64,000 bases of DNA from NCBI GenBank assembly GCA_035297265.1, contig DATGZH010000029.1, forward strand, positions 62,001 through 126,000. Direction: 5' to 3'. A program made the translations under genes and the position numbers. Below the pieces are notes generated by a model. The model saw only the letters and a list, made by a program, of their open reading frames with translations. It did no database searches and had not been told where the DNA came from. Below are positions 26,664-35,843 of the stretch, one piece after another. The stretch comes from DATGZH01 sp035297265 (GTDB taxonomy: Bacteria > Actinomycetota > Acidimicrobiia > Acidimicrobiales > RAAP-2). Position 1 is the stretch's first letter. Each line of letters opens with the position of its first letter.

Positions 26664-27191
26664 TCAGGCCGCCGCCGGCCGGAGCAGCCCGCCGCGGGGG
26701 ATGACGGCGCCGGTCCGGCGGGTCTTCACGTAGAGGACGCCGGTTCGGCCGAGCACCTCGGCCAGGGCCATAAGGACGAACGCCGCGGTCCAGGTGGCCG
26801 ACGACGTGATGTGGTGGGCCATGCTGAACCGGACGATGGCCGGGGCCCCGCCGTGGCTGGCCCAGACCGAGAAGGCCATCCGGGAGCCGACGCCGACGAC
26901 CCAGAGCACCGCGGCCACGAGGCCGGCCTTGGCCACGCCGACGCCGCCGTCGAGGCGGATGCGGGTGGTCAGCCCGGCCAGCACGCCGAGCGTCGCCCCG
27001 GTGAGCGCCAGGCCCACCTCGAGCAGGACGTCGTTGCCGGCGGTCGGGATGCCGTGGAGGTACTGCGAGGCCACCCAGACGGTGATCATCACCGGGACGA
27101 GCAGCGCGGCCCGGGTCAGCCGGCGTCCCCGGATCTGGAGGAGCACGAGGCCGATGAGGGCGATGTTGACGAGGTAAGCGGTAGTGGTCAT
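26664..27191 (-). CDS. Membrane protein in two-component operon
   Basis: A 175-residue protein with about five hydrophobic segments and short loops. The loop VASQYLHGIPTAGNDV and the motif GGVGVAKAGLVAAVLWVVGVGSRMAF are the most distinctive parts. Arg/His residues in the membrane region (HHITSSATWTAAF) might bind a cofactor, but I recognise no family. It lies 37 bp before the histidine kinase in the same direction, so it could be a sensor partner or accessory component. The ATG at 27191 was preferred over 27227 because the longer start adds only a polar stretch. Confidence 0.55.
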   Translation of the reverse strand: MTTTAYLVNIALIGLVLLQIRGRRLTRAALLVPVMITVWVASQYLHGIPTAGNDVLLEVGLALTGATLGVLAGLTTRIRLDGGVGVAKAGLVAAVLWVVGVGSRMAFSVWASHGGAPAIVRFSMAHHITSSATWTAAFVLMALAEVLGRTGVLYVKTRRTGAVIPRGGLLRPAAA

Positions 27192-27244
27192 GCCTTGAGT
27201 GTCCGCCCGCGACCCCCTCGCCGGCATCGGCCCCAGGGTGGAGA

Positions 27245-27269
27245 CCGGGTGGATTCGGCCTCCACCCGG
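27245..27269 (-). terminator. Hairpin terminator after acetyltransferase gene
   Basis: CCGGGTGGA (27245-27253) and TCCACCCGG (27261-27269) form a perfect 9-bp stem with a 7-nt loop, 13 bp beyond the end of the minus-strand GNAT gene. There is no T-tract. Confidence 0.6.
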
Positions 27270-27282
27270 CCCGGGCGAGCAC

Positions 27283-27867
27283 TCAGGCAGCGGGGAGGTG
27301 GCCCCGGGCCAGGGCGGCCTCGAGGGTGCCGGCCGGGACCTCGGTGAGGGGCCGGGGGGGCGTCGGCCGGCCCTCGGCCGCCCCGATCCCCCGCTGCCAC
27401 CAGCCCACGTCGTGCCAGTCGCCGAACTTCCAGCCCACCGAGCGGTAGACGCCGACCGGGGTGAAGCCGGCCCCCTCGTGGAGGGCCACGCTGGCCGGGT
27501 TGGGCAGGGTCACCCCGGCCATGGCCCGCCGGAACCCCTGGAGCCCGAGGAGCTCGAACAGCGCGCGGTAGAGGGCCCGGCCGACGCCCCGCCCCCGCCA
27601 GTCCTCGGCCACGTAGACGCTCGTCTCGACCGACCAGTCGTAGGCCGCCCGGCCCGAGAAGGGCCCGGCGTAGGCGTAGCCGGTGACCCGGTCGCCCGCC
27701 TCGCCCACCAGCCACGGGTAGGCGGGCTGGCGCTTCGTGATCCGGGCGGCCATCTCCTCGATGGATGGCACCTCGACCTCGAAGGAGATGGCCGTCGACT
27801 CGACGACCGGTCCGTAGATGGCGAGCATTGCCGCCGCGTCGTCGGCCGTGGCCATCCGGACGTACAT
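27283..27867 (-). CDS. GNAT acetyltransferase, phosphinothricin-acetyltransferase-like
   Basis: A 194-residue GNAT enzyme that transfers acetyl from acetyl-CoA. Family features are MYVRMATADDAAAMLAIYGPVVESTAISFEV at the start, VETSVYVAEDWRGRGVGRALY as the acetyl-CoA pyrophosphate loop (RGRGVG), and ALHEGAGFTPVGVYRSVGWKFGDWHDVGWWQR at the end. The last segment and length match the Pat/Bar-like branch (glufosinate or methionine sulfone acetyltransferases). The natural substrate may be an ordinary amino-acid analogue. It follows another GNAT gene by 34 bp. Confidence 0.82.
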   Translation of the reverse strand: MYVRMATADDAAAMLAIYGPVVESTAISFEVEVPSIEEMAARITKRQPAYPWLVGEAGDRVTGYAYAGPFSGRAAYDWSVETSVYVAEDWRGRGVGRALYRALFELLGLQGFRRAMAGVTLPNPASVALHEGAGFTPVGVYRSVGWKFGDWHDVGWWQRGIGAAEGRPTPPRPLTEVPAGTLEAALARGHLPAA

Positions 27868-27901
27868 GGCACATGTTCGCGCGAGGCCGCGACGGCCCCG
27901 C

Positions 27902-28543
27902 TCAGCGTGGCGCGGCCGGCTCCTCGTCCCTCCGGGCGAGCCGGTCGCGCAGGTTGGCCGCGACCGCCGGCCACTCGTCGGCCACCACCGAGAACATCGC
28001 CGAGTCGCGCAGCCGCCCCTCCTCGCCGGCCGCCCACGACGGTGACCAACTGCGCAGCACACCTTCGAACCGGGCACCGAGGCCCTCGATGGCCCGCCGG
28101 GACCGCTCGTTGCGGGCGTCGGTCTTGAGGTCCACCCGGGCCACGCCGAAGACCTCGAAGGCGTGGGTGAGGAGGAGGAGCTTCGCCTCGAGGTTGATGC
28201 CGGTGCGCTGGGCCGAGCCGGCCAGCCAGGTCCAACCCACCTCGACGGCCGAGAGCCCCGAGCCGTCGGGCCACGGGCGGAGGTTGCCGTAGGACGTGGC
28301 GCCCACCGCCCGGCCGTCGACCAGCCGCACCTGGGCGAACGGCACGAGCTCACCGGCCTCGGCCTGCCCGAGGACCGAAGCGAGGTAGGCGTCGACGCCG
28401 GCCGGGCCGTCGGGCACCCAGGTGAAGGCGTAGGTGGCCCGGTCCTCGCGCCCGGCCTCGGCCAGGTCGGCCGCGTGGTCGAGCGACAGTGGCTCGAGGC
28501 GGACGCGCCCGCCGGTCAGTTCCGGCACCTCGACACGGCCCAC
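27902..28543 (-). CDS. GNAT acetyltransferase, RimJ/RimL type
   Basis: A 213-residue acetyltransferase. Features of the RimJ/L branch are TGGRVRLEPLSLDHAADLAEA at the start, VEVGWTWLAGSAQRTGINLEAKLLLLTHAF as the cofactor loop, and KTDARNERSRRAIEGLGARFEGVLRSW at the end. Members acetylate protein N-termini, aminoglycosides or small amines, and the substrate is not predictable. It starts at a GTG and is divergent from the NADH dehydrogenase gene about 100 bp away. It is probably transcribed with the next GNAT gene. Confidence 0.82.
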   Translation of the reverse strand: MGRVEVPELTGGRVRLEPLSLDHAADLAEAGREDRATYAFTWVPDGPAGVDAYLASVLGQAEAGELVPFAQVRLVDGRAVGATSYGNLRPWPDGSGLSAVEVGWTWLAGSAQRTGINLEAKLLLLTHAFEVFGVARVDLKTDARNERSRRAIEGLGARFEGVLRSWSPSWAAGEEGRLRDSAMFSVVADEWPAVAANLRDRLARRDEEPAAPR

Positions 28544-28634
28544 GGCGCGCTGACCTCCTCATCGTCCGTCGGTCGGGCCCGCCACGCTACCCGGCCGCCC
28601 GCGACGCCCCGCGCCGTCGACCGCCGGTCCGTCG

Positions 28635-28640
28635 TAGCCT
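28635..28640 (+). promoter_or_regulatory. -10 box for leaderless NADH dehydrogenase gene
   Basis: TAGCCT is followed by 6 nt and the ATG at 28647. Transcription would start at the A of the start codon; no ribosome site is present. Confidence 0.5.
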
Positions 28641-28646
28641 GCAAGC

Positions 28647-30023
28647 ATGGCGCCCGACGGTGAAGGACCGGACGGCAAGCGGCCAGCCCGGCACCGGGTC
28701 GTGATCATCGGCTCGGGGTTCGGCGGCCTCTTCGCGGCCAAGGCCCTGCGGCGGGCACCGGTCGACGTGACGCTCATCGACCGCACCAACCACCACCTGT
28801 TCCAGCCGCTCCTCTACCAGGTGGCCACCGGCATCCTCTCCGAGGGCGAGATCGCCCCGGCCACCCGCGACGTGCTCCGTCGCCAGCGCAACCTCGAGAT
28901 CCTCCTGGCCGAGGTGGACGACATCGACCTGACGGCGCGCACCGTCGCGGCCAACCAGATGGACCGCACGATCACCGTGCCCTACGACAGCCTGATCGTC
29001 TCGGCCGGCGTCCACACCTCCTACTTCGGCCACGACGAGTTCAGCCACTACGCGGCGGGGATGAAGAGCATCGACGACGCCCTCGAGCTCCGGGGGCGGA
29101 TCTTCGGGGCCTTCGAGTCGGCCGAGGCCGAGCCGGACGAGGCGGTGCAACGGGCCTGGCTGACGTTCGTGGTCGTGGGCGGCGGTCCGACGGGCGTCGA
29201 GATGGCCGGACAGATCGCTGAGCTGTCGCACCACTCCCTGCGGCGGAACTTCCGCCACATCGACCCGAGCCAGGCCCGGGTCATCCTCTACGAGGGCGGT
29301 GAGGAGATCCTGGCCCCGTTCGGCCGGCACAACTCGAAGAGCGCCCGCAAGGTGCTCGAGCAGTTGGGCGTCGAGGTGCACTGCGGAGCCTTCGTGACCG
29401 ACATGGACGACGAGACGGTCGAGGTGCGCTTCGCCGACGGCCACACCGAACGGATCGAGGCGAGGACCAAGGTCTGGGCGGCGGGCATGACCGCCTCGTT
29501 CCTCGGCCACCGCTTGGCCGAGCAGATCGGGGCCCAGGTGGACCGGCAGGGACGGGTCGGGGTGCTGCCCGACTGCAGCCTCCCGGGCCACCCCGAGGTG
29601 TTCGTGGTGGGCGACCTCATGGCCCTCGACGGCGTGCCCGGCATGGCCGAGGGAGCCATGCAGTCGGGCCGGCACGCGGCGCACGAGATCGAGCGGCACC
29701 TGCGGGGCGAGGAGGGCCGCCGACCCTTCCACTACGTCGACCTCGGCCAGCTGGCCGTGGTCTCACGCTTCCGGGCGGTCGCCAAGATCGGGTGGTTCCA
29801 GATCGGTGGCGTGCTCGGTTGGCTGCTGTGGCTCGTCGTCCACATCACGTTCCTGACCGGCTTCAAGAACCGCCTCGGGGCCCTCGCCCACTGGGCGATC
29901 AGCTTCATGGGCCGCAATCGGGCCGAGCGGGTGATCACCGAGCAGCAGGTCATCGCCCGCCAGATGATCAAAGCCCACCGAGAGGGCTCGGCCGACGACG
30001 AGGAAGCGGACCTAGCCGGCTGA
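28647..30023 (+). CDS. ndh: Type II NADH dehydrogenase (NDH-2)
   Basis: A 458-residue flavoprotein that oxidises NADH and passes electrons to quinone without pumping protons. The FAD motif is VVIIGSGFGGLFAAKAL and the NADH motif is VVVGGGPTGVEMAGQIAEL. The quinone-side signatures NHHLFQPLLYQVATG and AEGAMQSGRHAAHEIERHL are typical. The C-terminal hydrophobic stretch WFQIGGVLGWLLWLVVHITFL anchors the protein to the membrane. Its length matches actinobacterial Ndh. The last 12 bp overlap the 3' end of the convergent oppF gene. Confidence 0.92.
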   Translation: MAPDGEGPDGKRPARHRVVIIGSGFGGLFAAKALRRAPVDVTLIDRTNHHLFQPLLYQVATGILSEGEIAPATRDVLRRQRNLEILLAEVDDIDLTARTVAANQMDRTITVPYDSLIVSAGVHTSYFGHDEFSHYAAGMKSIDDALELRGRIFGAFESAEAEPDEAVQRAWLTFVVVGGGPTGVEMAGQIAELSHHSLRRNFRHIDPSQARVILYEGGEEILAPFGRHNSKSARKVLEQLGVEVHCGAFVTDMDDETVEVRFADGHTERIEARTKVWAAGMTASFLGHRLAEQIGAQVDRQGRVGVLPDCSLPGHPEVFVVGDLMALDGVPGMAEGAMQSGRHAAHEIERHLRGEEGRRPFHYVDLGQLAVVSRFRAVAKIGWFQIGGVLGWLLWLVVHITFLTGFKNRLGALAHWAISFMGRNRAERVITEQQVIARQMIKAHREGSADDEEADLAG

Positions 30024-31034
30024 AGCGGCCACCTCGACCACCGGGGCCTCGATCGGGAAGTGACAGGCCACGGTGTGGCCGGGTCGCAGCTCGCGCAGCT
30101 CGGGCTCCTCCTGGGCGCAGCGGCCCTCGGCCCGCGGGCACCGGGTGCGGAACCGGCAGCCGGAGGGCGGCTCGACGGCCGACGGGAGCTCCCCCTCCAG
30201 GGCGACGTGCTTCGACGGGTCGACGTCGGGGTCGGGCTCGGGGATGGCCGCCAGGAGCGCCGCCGTGTAGTGGTGGAGCGGCTCGTTGTAGAGCTCGTCG
30301 GCCGGCCCGACCTCGCAGATCTTGCCCAGGTACATGACCGCCACCCGGTCGCTGATGTTGCGCACCACGGCCAGGTCGTGCGAGATGAAGATGAGCGTCA
30401 GGCCGTAGCGGGCCTTCGTCGCCTCGAGCAGGTTGATGATCTGGGCCTGCACCGACACGTCGAGGGCCGAGACCGGCTCGTCGCAGATGAGGAGCCGGGG
30501 CTCGAGCACGAGGGCCCGGGCGATGCTGATGCGCTGGCACTGGCCCCCCGAGAACTCGTGGGGCCGCCGACCGCCGACCGCCACGGGGTCGAGGCCGACC
30601 GCGTCGAGCACCTCGGCCACCTTCGCCTTGCGCCGGCTGGCCGCCTCCCCCTTCTCCTCACCTCGGGGGGCCCACACGGTGAGGGGGTCCCCCACGATGT
30701 CTTCGATGCGCCGCCTCGGGTTGAGCGAGGAGATCGGGTCCTGGAAGATCATCTGCAGGCGCGGCCGCAGGCGGCGTAAGTCGTCGCCCCCGAGCTTCGT
30801 GAGGTCGGTCCCCTCGAAGCGCACCGCGCCCGACGTCGGCCGGGGCAGCTGGACGATCGCCCGTCCCGTCGTCGACTTCCCGCAGCCCGACTCGCCGACC
30901 AGACCGAGCGTCTCGCCCTCGGCCACGCTGAGCGAGAGGTCGGAGACGGCGTGCACCTTGCGCCCGTGCCCGAGCGGGTACTCGACGACGAGGTGCTCGA
31001 CGTCGAGGAGCGATACGGCGGTCTCGGCCGTCAC
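30012..31034 (-). CDS. oppF: Oligopeptide/dipeptide ABC transporter ATP-binding protein F
   Basis: A 340-residue ATPase. Walker A is GESGCGKST, the Q-loop FQDPISSLNP, the signature SGGQCQRI, Walker B LLICDEPVSALD, and the switch His lies in FISHDLAVV. The C-terminal extension with CRFRTRCPRAEGRC is the oligopeptide-transport cysteine motif that binds an Fe-S cluster in some members. The gene starts at a GTG that overlaps the stop of oppD (GTGA) and is the last of five co-directional genes. Substrate class (peptides, nickel, sugars) is not fixed by the ATPase. Confidence 0.92.
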   Translation of the reverse strand: MTAETAVSLLDVEHLVVEYPLGHGRKVHAVSDLSLSVAEGETLGLVGESGCGKSTTGRAIVQLPRPTSGAVRFEGTDLTKLGGDDLRRLRPRLQMIFQDPISSLNPRRRIEDIVGDPLTVWAPRGEEKGEAASRRKAKVAEVLDAVGLDPVAVGGRRPHEFSGGQCQRISIARALVLEPRLLICDEPVSALDVSVQAQIINLLEATKARYGLTLIFISHDLAVVRNISDRVAVMYLGKICEVGPADELYNEPLHHYTAALLAAIPEPDPDVDPSKHVALEGELPSAVEPPSGCRFRTRCPRAEGRCAQEEPELRELRPGHTVACHFPIEAPVVEVAASAG

Positions 31035-32131
31035 GGTGACGAGCGGGCCAGGGTCGGGTCGGCTGGAGCCGCTCCGGCGGCCCGACCGTTGGCGGTGAGC
31101 GCTCCCCGGCCAGCGGGGGTGCCGACGGGGAACCAGCAGGCGTAGACGTGGCCGGGTGACGCCTCGCGCAGGGGTGGGTCCTCGGCCAGGCACTTGTCCT
31201 GGGCGTAGCTGCAGCGCGGCGCGAAACGGCAGCCCTTGGGCGGGTCGACGAGGTCGGGCGGGCGGCCGGGGATCACCTTGAGCGGCGTGTGGCTCGGTCG
31301 GTCCGCCCGCGGCAGTGACGCGAGGAGGGCCTCGGTGTAGGGCATCTTCATCTTCGAGAAGAGGACCTTCGTCGGGGCGCGTTCGACGATCCGCCCGGCG
31401 TACATGACGGCGATCTCGTCGGTCCGGCCGGCCACCACGGAGAGGTCGTGGGTCACGAGGACCATCGTCATGGAGCGCTCCCGCTGCTGGGCGGCGAGGA
31501 GGTCGAGGATCTGGGCCTGGACGGTCACGTCGAGCGCCGTGGTGGGCTCGTCGGCGAAGAGGAGCCTCGGCCCGCAGGCTAGGGCGATGGCGATCGTGAC
31601 CCGCTGGCGGAGGCCCCCCGAGAGCTGGTGCGGGTACTCACCCAGCCGCCGCTCCGGGGTGGGGATACCCACCGAGCGCAGCAGGGCGACGGCGTGCTCC
31701 CGGGCCTCGTTCCGGCTCATGTCGAGGTGGTAGCGGAGGGACTCGGTGATCTGGCGCCCGAGCTTCATCGTCGGGTTGAGCGAGGTCATGGGGTCCTGGA
31801 AGATCATGGCCATCTCCGCCCCCCAGATCTGGCGGAGCTCCTTCCTCGAGAGCGGGGTGAGCTCGCGGCCGCGGAAGACCACCCTTCCCCCGGTCTCGGT
31901 GCCCTTCTGCGGGAGGAGCCGCATGATCGATCGGGAGAGCACGGTCTTACCCGAACCCGACTCCCCGACGACGCCGAGGGTCGTCCCCGGCTGCAGCGTG
32001 AGCGAGACGCCGTCCACGGCCACGAGCCGGCCCCGCGGGGTGCGGAACGCCGTGGTCAGGTCCTCGACCTCGAGCAGCGGCCCACCGTCGTCGACGGGGT
32101 AGTCGGTGGCCACCCGGCGGCGGGGGCTCAC
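31031..32131 (-). CDS. oppD: Oligopeptide/dipeptide ABC transporter ATP-binding protein D
   Basis: A 366-residue ATPase that pairs with OppF. Walker A is GESGSGKTV, Q-loop FQDPMTSLNP, signature SGGLRQRV, Walker B LLFADEPTTALD, switch His in VTHDLSVV. The C-terminal C-x4-C-x6-C region (CRFAPRCSYAQDKC) matches the OppD type. The GTG start overlaps the oppC stop by 4 bp. After the ATPase core there is an Ala/Pro-rich tail (about 335-366) of low complexity. Confidence 0.92.
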   Translation of the reverse strand: MSPRRRVATDYPVDDGGPLLEVEDLTTAFRTPRGRLVAVDGVSLTLQPGTTLGVVGESGSGKTVLSRSIMRLLPQKGTETGGRVVFRGRELTPLSRKELRQIWGAEMAMIFQDPMTSLNPTMKLGRQITESLRYHLDMSRNEAREHAVALLRSVGIPTPERRLGEYPHQLSGGLRQRVTIAIALACGPRLLFADEPTTALDVTVQAQILDLLAAQQRERSMTMVLVTHDLSVVAGRTDEIAVMYAGRIVERAPTKVLFSKMKMPYTEALLASLPRADRPSHTPLKVIPGRPPDLVDPPKGCRFAPRCSYAQDKCLAEDPPLREASPGHVYACWFPVGTPAGRGALTANGRAAGAAPADPTLARSSP

Positions 32132-33012
32132 AGGGCTGATTCCTTCACGTCGAAGACGGCGCGGAACGTGTCGCCGCCCAGGTTGAGCGCGAGCACCGTG
32201 AAAAACAGGAAGAGCGACGGGCAGATCACGAGCCAGGCGTCCTGGGTCAGATACTGGGTGGCCTCAGCGATCATGTTGCCCCAGGAGGGCTGGGGCGGAC
32301 GGATCGAGAGCCCCAGGAAGGAGAGGGCTCCTTCGAGGACGATGGCGAGGGCCATGCCCACGAGGGCGAAGGAGATCGCCGACGGGATGACGTTCGGCAT
32401 GACCTCGCGGAAGAGGATGCGCCGGCTGGAGTAGCCCATCATGCGTGCCGCGAGCACGAACTCCCGTCCGGCGTGGGTGAGCGTCGTGGCCCGGACCAGC
32501 CGGGTGAGCGGGGCGATCGAGAGGACCCCGATGACGAGGATCACCACCTCGAGGCTGGGACCGAGGAAGGCCACGAGAGCGGCGGCGAAGATGAGCGCCG
32601 GGAAGGCCAGCATGACGTTGGCCACCGCACTGATGACCGCGTCGAGCTTGCCCCGGTAGTAGCCGGCCACGAGGCCGAAGAAGCCGCCGACCAGGAGACC
32701 GATCACGATGGCGGCGACGCCCACCTCGAGGGAGACGCGGGCGCCGAAGACCACCCGGGAGAGCATGCTCCGGCCGAGCTCGTCGGTGCCGAGGGGATAC
32801 TGCCAGCTCGGGAGGCTGTAGGGCGGGCCGACCAGCGGCTTGTTCGGCGGGGGCAGCGGGAGCAGGTTGGCGAAGACCGCCACGAACGTGATGGCGGCCA
32901 TCCAACCGGCGGCCAGCCAGAAGGTCAGCTTGAACCGGCGGGGCCGGGCCCCGGCCGCCTCGGCCCGGACCTCGTCGGCGGCGAGGATCGGCTCGACGAC
33001 CAGGTCAGCCAA
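32128..33012 (-). CDS. oppC: Oligopeptide ABC transporter permease C
   Basis: A 294-residue permease with an N-terminal helix (about 29-52), then a loop with PLGTDELGRSMLSRVVFGAR, a strong OppC/DppC marker, and five further helices. The EAA loop that docks the ATPases reads REFVLAARMMGYSSRRILFREVMPNV. It starts at TTG inside the 3' end of oppB (overlap about 8 bp). With OppB it forms the membrane channel for the binding-protein-delivered substrate. Confidence 0.9.
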   Translation of the reverse strand: MADLVVEPILAADEVRAEAAGARPRRFKLTFWLAAGWMAAITFVAVFANLLPLPPPNKPLVGPPYSLPSWQYPLGTDELGRSMLSRVVFGARVSLEVGVAAIVIGLLVGGFFGLVAGYYRGKLDAVISAVANVMLAFPALIFAAALVAFLGPSLEVVILVIGVLSIAPLTRLVRATTLTHAGREFVLAARMMGYSSRRILFREVMPNVIPSAISFALVGMALAIVLEGALSFLGLSIRPPQPSWGNMIAEATQYLTQDAWLVICPSLFLFFTVLALNLGGDTFRAVFDVKESAL

Positions 33013-33952
33013 GGCGGCGCACCCCCCGCAGCCGCGGGTCGATGAGCGGCTGGGCCACGTCGGCCAAGAAGTTGAGGACGACGTAGGCCACCGCCACCAC
33101 GACCACGATGCCCTGGATCACGAGGTAGTCCTTCGACTCGATCGACTGGATGAAGAGCGAGCCCACCCCGGGCAACTGGAAGATGTACTCAGCCAGGAAC
33201 GCCCCGACGAAGAGGGCGCCGACGTTGAGGGCGGCCACCGTGACGAGGGCGATCGTCGAGGGGCGGAGGGCGTGGCGGGTGAGGATGCGCCAGGTCGGCA
33301 TGCCCTTGGCTACGGCCATCGTGATGTAGTCCTCCGAGAGGGTGGCGATCATCTCCGCCCGCAGCACCCGGAGGTAGACGGCGAGCGAGCCGACGGCGAG
33401 CGTGATGCTGGGCAGGACCATGTCGTGGAGGTTCGTGAGGGGCGCCTGGTTGAACGGCACGTAGCCGGTGGCCGGGAACAGGTGGAGGTTCACGGCGAAG
33501 ATGATCACGAGGACGTAGCCGAGAACGTAGGCCGGCATCGAGAGGAGGCCGAAGGCCGTCGTGCTCGCCACGTTGTCGAGCCAGCCGCCTGGGCGGAGGG
33601 CCGCGGCGATGCCGAGCGGCACGGCCACAGCCAGCGCGATCAGCTGCGACAGAAGGATCAGCTCGAGCGTGCACGGCAGCCGCTGGGCGAGCGCCTGGCC
33701 CACCGGCTGGTGGGTGAAGGCCGACTGGCCGAGGTTCCCCTGGAGGAGCTGGCGGAGCCAATCGAAGTAGCGCACCGGCAGGGGATCGTTCAGGTGGAGC
33801 TGGGCGCTGATGTGGGCGATGGACGCCTTCGTCCCGTAGGGGCCGGCGATGACGGCGGCCGTGTTGCCCGGCAGGAAGTTGAGGAGGAGGTAGGAGACGA
33901 ACGTGACGACGAGCAGCACGCCCACGAGCTGCCCCAGGCGGCGAAGGATCAT
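33005..33952 (-). CDS. oppB: Oligopeptide ABC transporter permease B
   Basis: A 315-residue permease with six predicted helices. The N-terminal MILRRLGQLVGVLLVVTFVSYLL, the loop LPGNTAAVIAG, GNLGQSAFTHQPV and the EAA-like loop EDYITMAVAKGMPTWRILTRHALRPS are typical of OppB/DppB. The ATG at 33952 has GAGGGTGG five nt upstream; a GTG at 33961 would add three residues. It lies 27 bp after the binding-protein gene and overlaps oppC. Confidence 0.9.
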   Translation of the reverse strand: MILRRLGQLVGVLLVVTFVSYLLLNFLPGNTAAVIAGPYGTKASIAHISAQLHLNDPLPVRYFDWLRQLLQGNLGQSAFTHQPVGQALAQRLPCTLELILLSQLIALAVAVPLGIAAALRPGGWLDNVASTTAFGLLSMPAYVLGYVLVIIFAVNLHLFPATGYVPFNQAPLTNLHDMVLPSITLAVGSLAVYLRVLRAEMIATLSEDYITMAVAKGMPTWRILTRHALRPSTIALVTVAALNVGALFVGAFLAEYIFQLPGVGSLFIQSIESKDYLVIQGIVVVVAVAYVVLNFLADVAQPLIDPRLRGVRRLG

Positions 33953-33979
33953 GAGCGCCACCCTCGCCCCCTCCGTTCG

Positions 33980-35623
33980 TCAGGTCAGGGACAGGTTGGA
34001 GGGGAAGAAGACCCCCGAGATGATCGGGAGGGCCGGCGTACCCCCGGGGACCGTCGGATTCAAGAGGCCGGTCACGTTCTGCGCGTGGACGACCGTCCAC
34101 ACGGCCCGGGTCAGCCACAGGTACGGAATGTCGGCGGCGAAGCGGCGAGCCACCTGCTGGTAGGCCTTGATGCGGAGCCTCGGGTTCGGGTTCTCCCGCC
34201 CGACGGTGAGCGCCGCGTCGATGAGCGAGTCCTTGTTGCGGGCGAAGTTGAGCGACTCCGACCCGATGGCCCCCGTCGTCGTCGAGCTCCAGAAGATGAA
34301 GTTCGAGTCGGGGTCGGGCGTGCCGAACTGGCGCCACAAGTAGAGCTGGTACTTCCCGAAGAGGGCGTTCGTGATGTAGGAGGACTGCAGCACCTGGTTG
34401 ATCGTCGTCTTCACGCCGACGCTCTGGAGTTCGGCTTGGACCAGCTCCATGGTCTGCAGGTTGCGGCCTACGTTGGTGCAGCCCATGGCGAAGGAGATCG
34501 GCCCCTTCTCCGCCGCGACCTGGCGCAGGAGGGCCTTGGCCTTCGCCGGGTTGTACTGGGGGTAGCCGGTCGGCGCGTAGAGCGGGGTACCGGCGGTGAA
34601 CGGCCCCGTCGAGAGCGGCGCGATGCCGTAGCCGAGCGTGTCGTTGATGACCTTCGGGCTGATGGCGTAGGCCAAGGCCGTCCGGACCCGGACATCGTCG
34701 AGCGGAGGGGACGCAGCATTGAGCATCAGGAAGATCTGGTCGGTCTCCCCCGTCACCTTGTGCAAGTCGGTCGTGATCACGTACTGGCTGTTGCCCCGGA
34801 AGTCGACGATCGACTGCACGTCGCTCGAGATGAGCAGGCTCACCGTGCCCGACTTGAGGCTGTCGTCACGCGAGGCGATGTCCGGGATCGGCCGGTAGGT
34901 GATGCTGTTCAGGTAGGGCAGGCCCGGGCGCCAGTAGTGGGGGTTGCGGGTGGCCGTGAAGTGGTCACCGGGCACCCACTCCTTGAAGACGAAAGGCCCG
35001 GTGCCGATGGGGTTGCGCATGGCCGTGCCGTTCTTGAGGGAGCCCGGCTCGGCCACCATCCCCGCCTGGCCCGTCAGCCCGTAGGGGAAGGCCACCCAGG
35101 GCTGCTTCATCGTGAACGTGATCGAGTACGGGCCGCTCACCGCGATGTCGGCGATCGGCGACAGGGCCGGACCGACGATGGGCGAGGCCACCAGGTGCTC
35201 GGCGTTGGCGTAGAGGGCCGCCCCGTTGAGCGGGGCCCCGTTGTGGAACGTGATGTTCGGGCGGACGGTGATCGTCCAGCTCGTGTAGTCGGCGTTGTGC
35301 TTGATGGACTGGGCCAGGTACGGCTGGACCGACCCGTTCGCCCCGAGCACGGCGAGCGAGTCGTAGACGGTGCGGGCGTAGATCACCCCGCTCGTGTCCC
35401 AGGTGACGAGACCCGGGTCGAAGCCGTCCTCTTCGGCCTCGGTGGCGACCTGGAGGCTCCCCCCGTGCTTCGGGGCGCTGGCCGCGAAGGCCGGCTCGTT
35501 GCCGGCCAGCGCGGCCAGACCCGAGACGCCGGCCAGGGCGGCTCCGGCCCCCGCGCCGAGGCGGAGGAACGATCGTCGGTCGAAGCCGTTGCCCTCGGGC
35601 GGCGACGGGTCGCCCGCGCTCAT
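33980..35623 (-). CDS. Tat-exported ABC substrate-binding protein, family 5
   Basis: A 547-residue extracytoplasmic solute-binding protein (SBP_bac_5). The N-terminus has a twin-arginine signal (DRRSFLRLGAGAGAALAG) and no lipobox cysteine, so the protein is exported folded and is probably not a lipoprotein. The mature domain begins GGSLQVATEAEEDGFDPGLVTW and shows the family run IKHNADYTSWTITVRPNITFHNGAPL and PIGTGPFVFKEWVPGDHF. It is the first gene of the importer operon. Peptides are the commonest ligands, but nickel, opines, haem and oligosaccharides also use this family. Confidence 0.9.
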   Translation of the reverse strand: MSAGDPSPPEGNGFDRRSFLRLGAGAGAALAGVSGLAALAGNEPAFAASAPKHGGSLQVATEAEEDGFDPGLVTWDTSGVIYARTVYDSLAVLGANGSVQPYLAQSIKHNADYTSWTITVRPNITFHNGAPLNGAALYANAEHLVASPIVGPALSPIADIAVSGPYSITFTMKQPWVAFPYGLTGQAGMVAEPGSLKNGTAMRNPIGTGPFVFKEWVPGDHFTATRNPHYWRPGLPYLNSITYRPIPDIASRDDSLKSGTVSLLISSDVQSIVDFRGNSQYVITTDLHKVTGETDQIFLMLNAASPPLDDVRVRTALAYAISPKVINDTLGYGIAPLSTGPFTAGTPLYAPTGYPQYNPAKAKALLRQVAAEKGPISFAMGCTNVGRNLQTMELVQAELQSVGVKTTINQVLQSSYITNALFGKYQLYLWRQFGTPDPDSNFIFWSSTTTGAIGSESLNFARNKDSLIDAALTVGRENPNPRLRIKAYQQVARRFAADIPYLWLTRAVWTVVHAQNVTGLLNPTVPGGTPALPIISGVFFPSNLSLT

Positions 35624-35771
35624 CGTGTACCGACCTTCATCGGCAATCCCCCCTGTTCGTCCTGCTGTCTCGCCGTGCTGCGGCCAGCGTCACGGCGCCC
35701 GCCGACCGTGACCCGGTAGACCTAACCCTCACCCGGGACACGACCATGCTGACGCCGTGGCGTGCGGGCGA

Positions 35772-35799
35772 ATGTTACCGATTCGTTTCGATTTGTCCA
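35772..35799 (-). promoter_or_regulatory. Predicted promoter of the importer operon
   Basis: On the minus strand TGGACA (35799-35794) and TAACAT (35777-35772) are 16 bp apart, within an AT-rich patch unusual for this window. The predicted start leaves a leader of about 140 nt before the binding-protein gene, and I saw no clear riboswitch in it. Confidence 0.45.
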
Positions 35800-35843
35800 C
35801 CGCGGGCCGTGCGCCTCGGGGCCGGCCGGAGTAGGAAGGTCCC

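Noticed and set aside
32840..35719. A 959-codon open frame on the plus strand across the importer operon
   Set aside because: It runs antisense to five well-supported importer genes and shows Arg/Glu/Gly/Val-rich sequence typical of a shadow frame in GC-rich DNA. No domain is recognisable.
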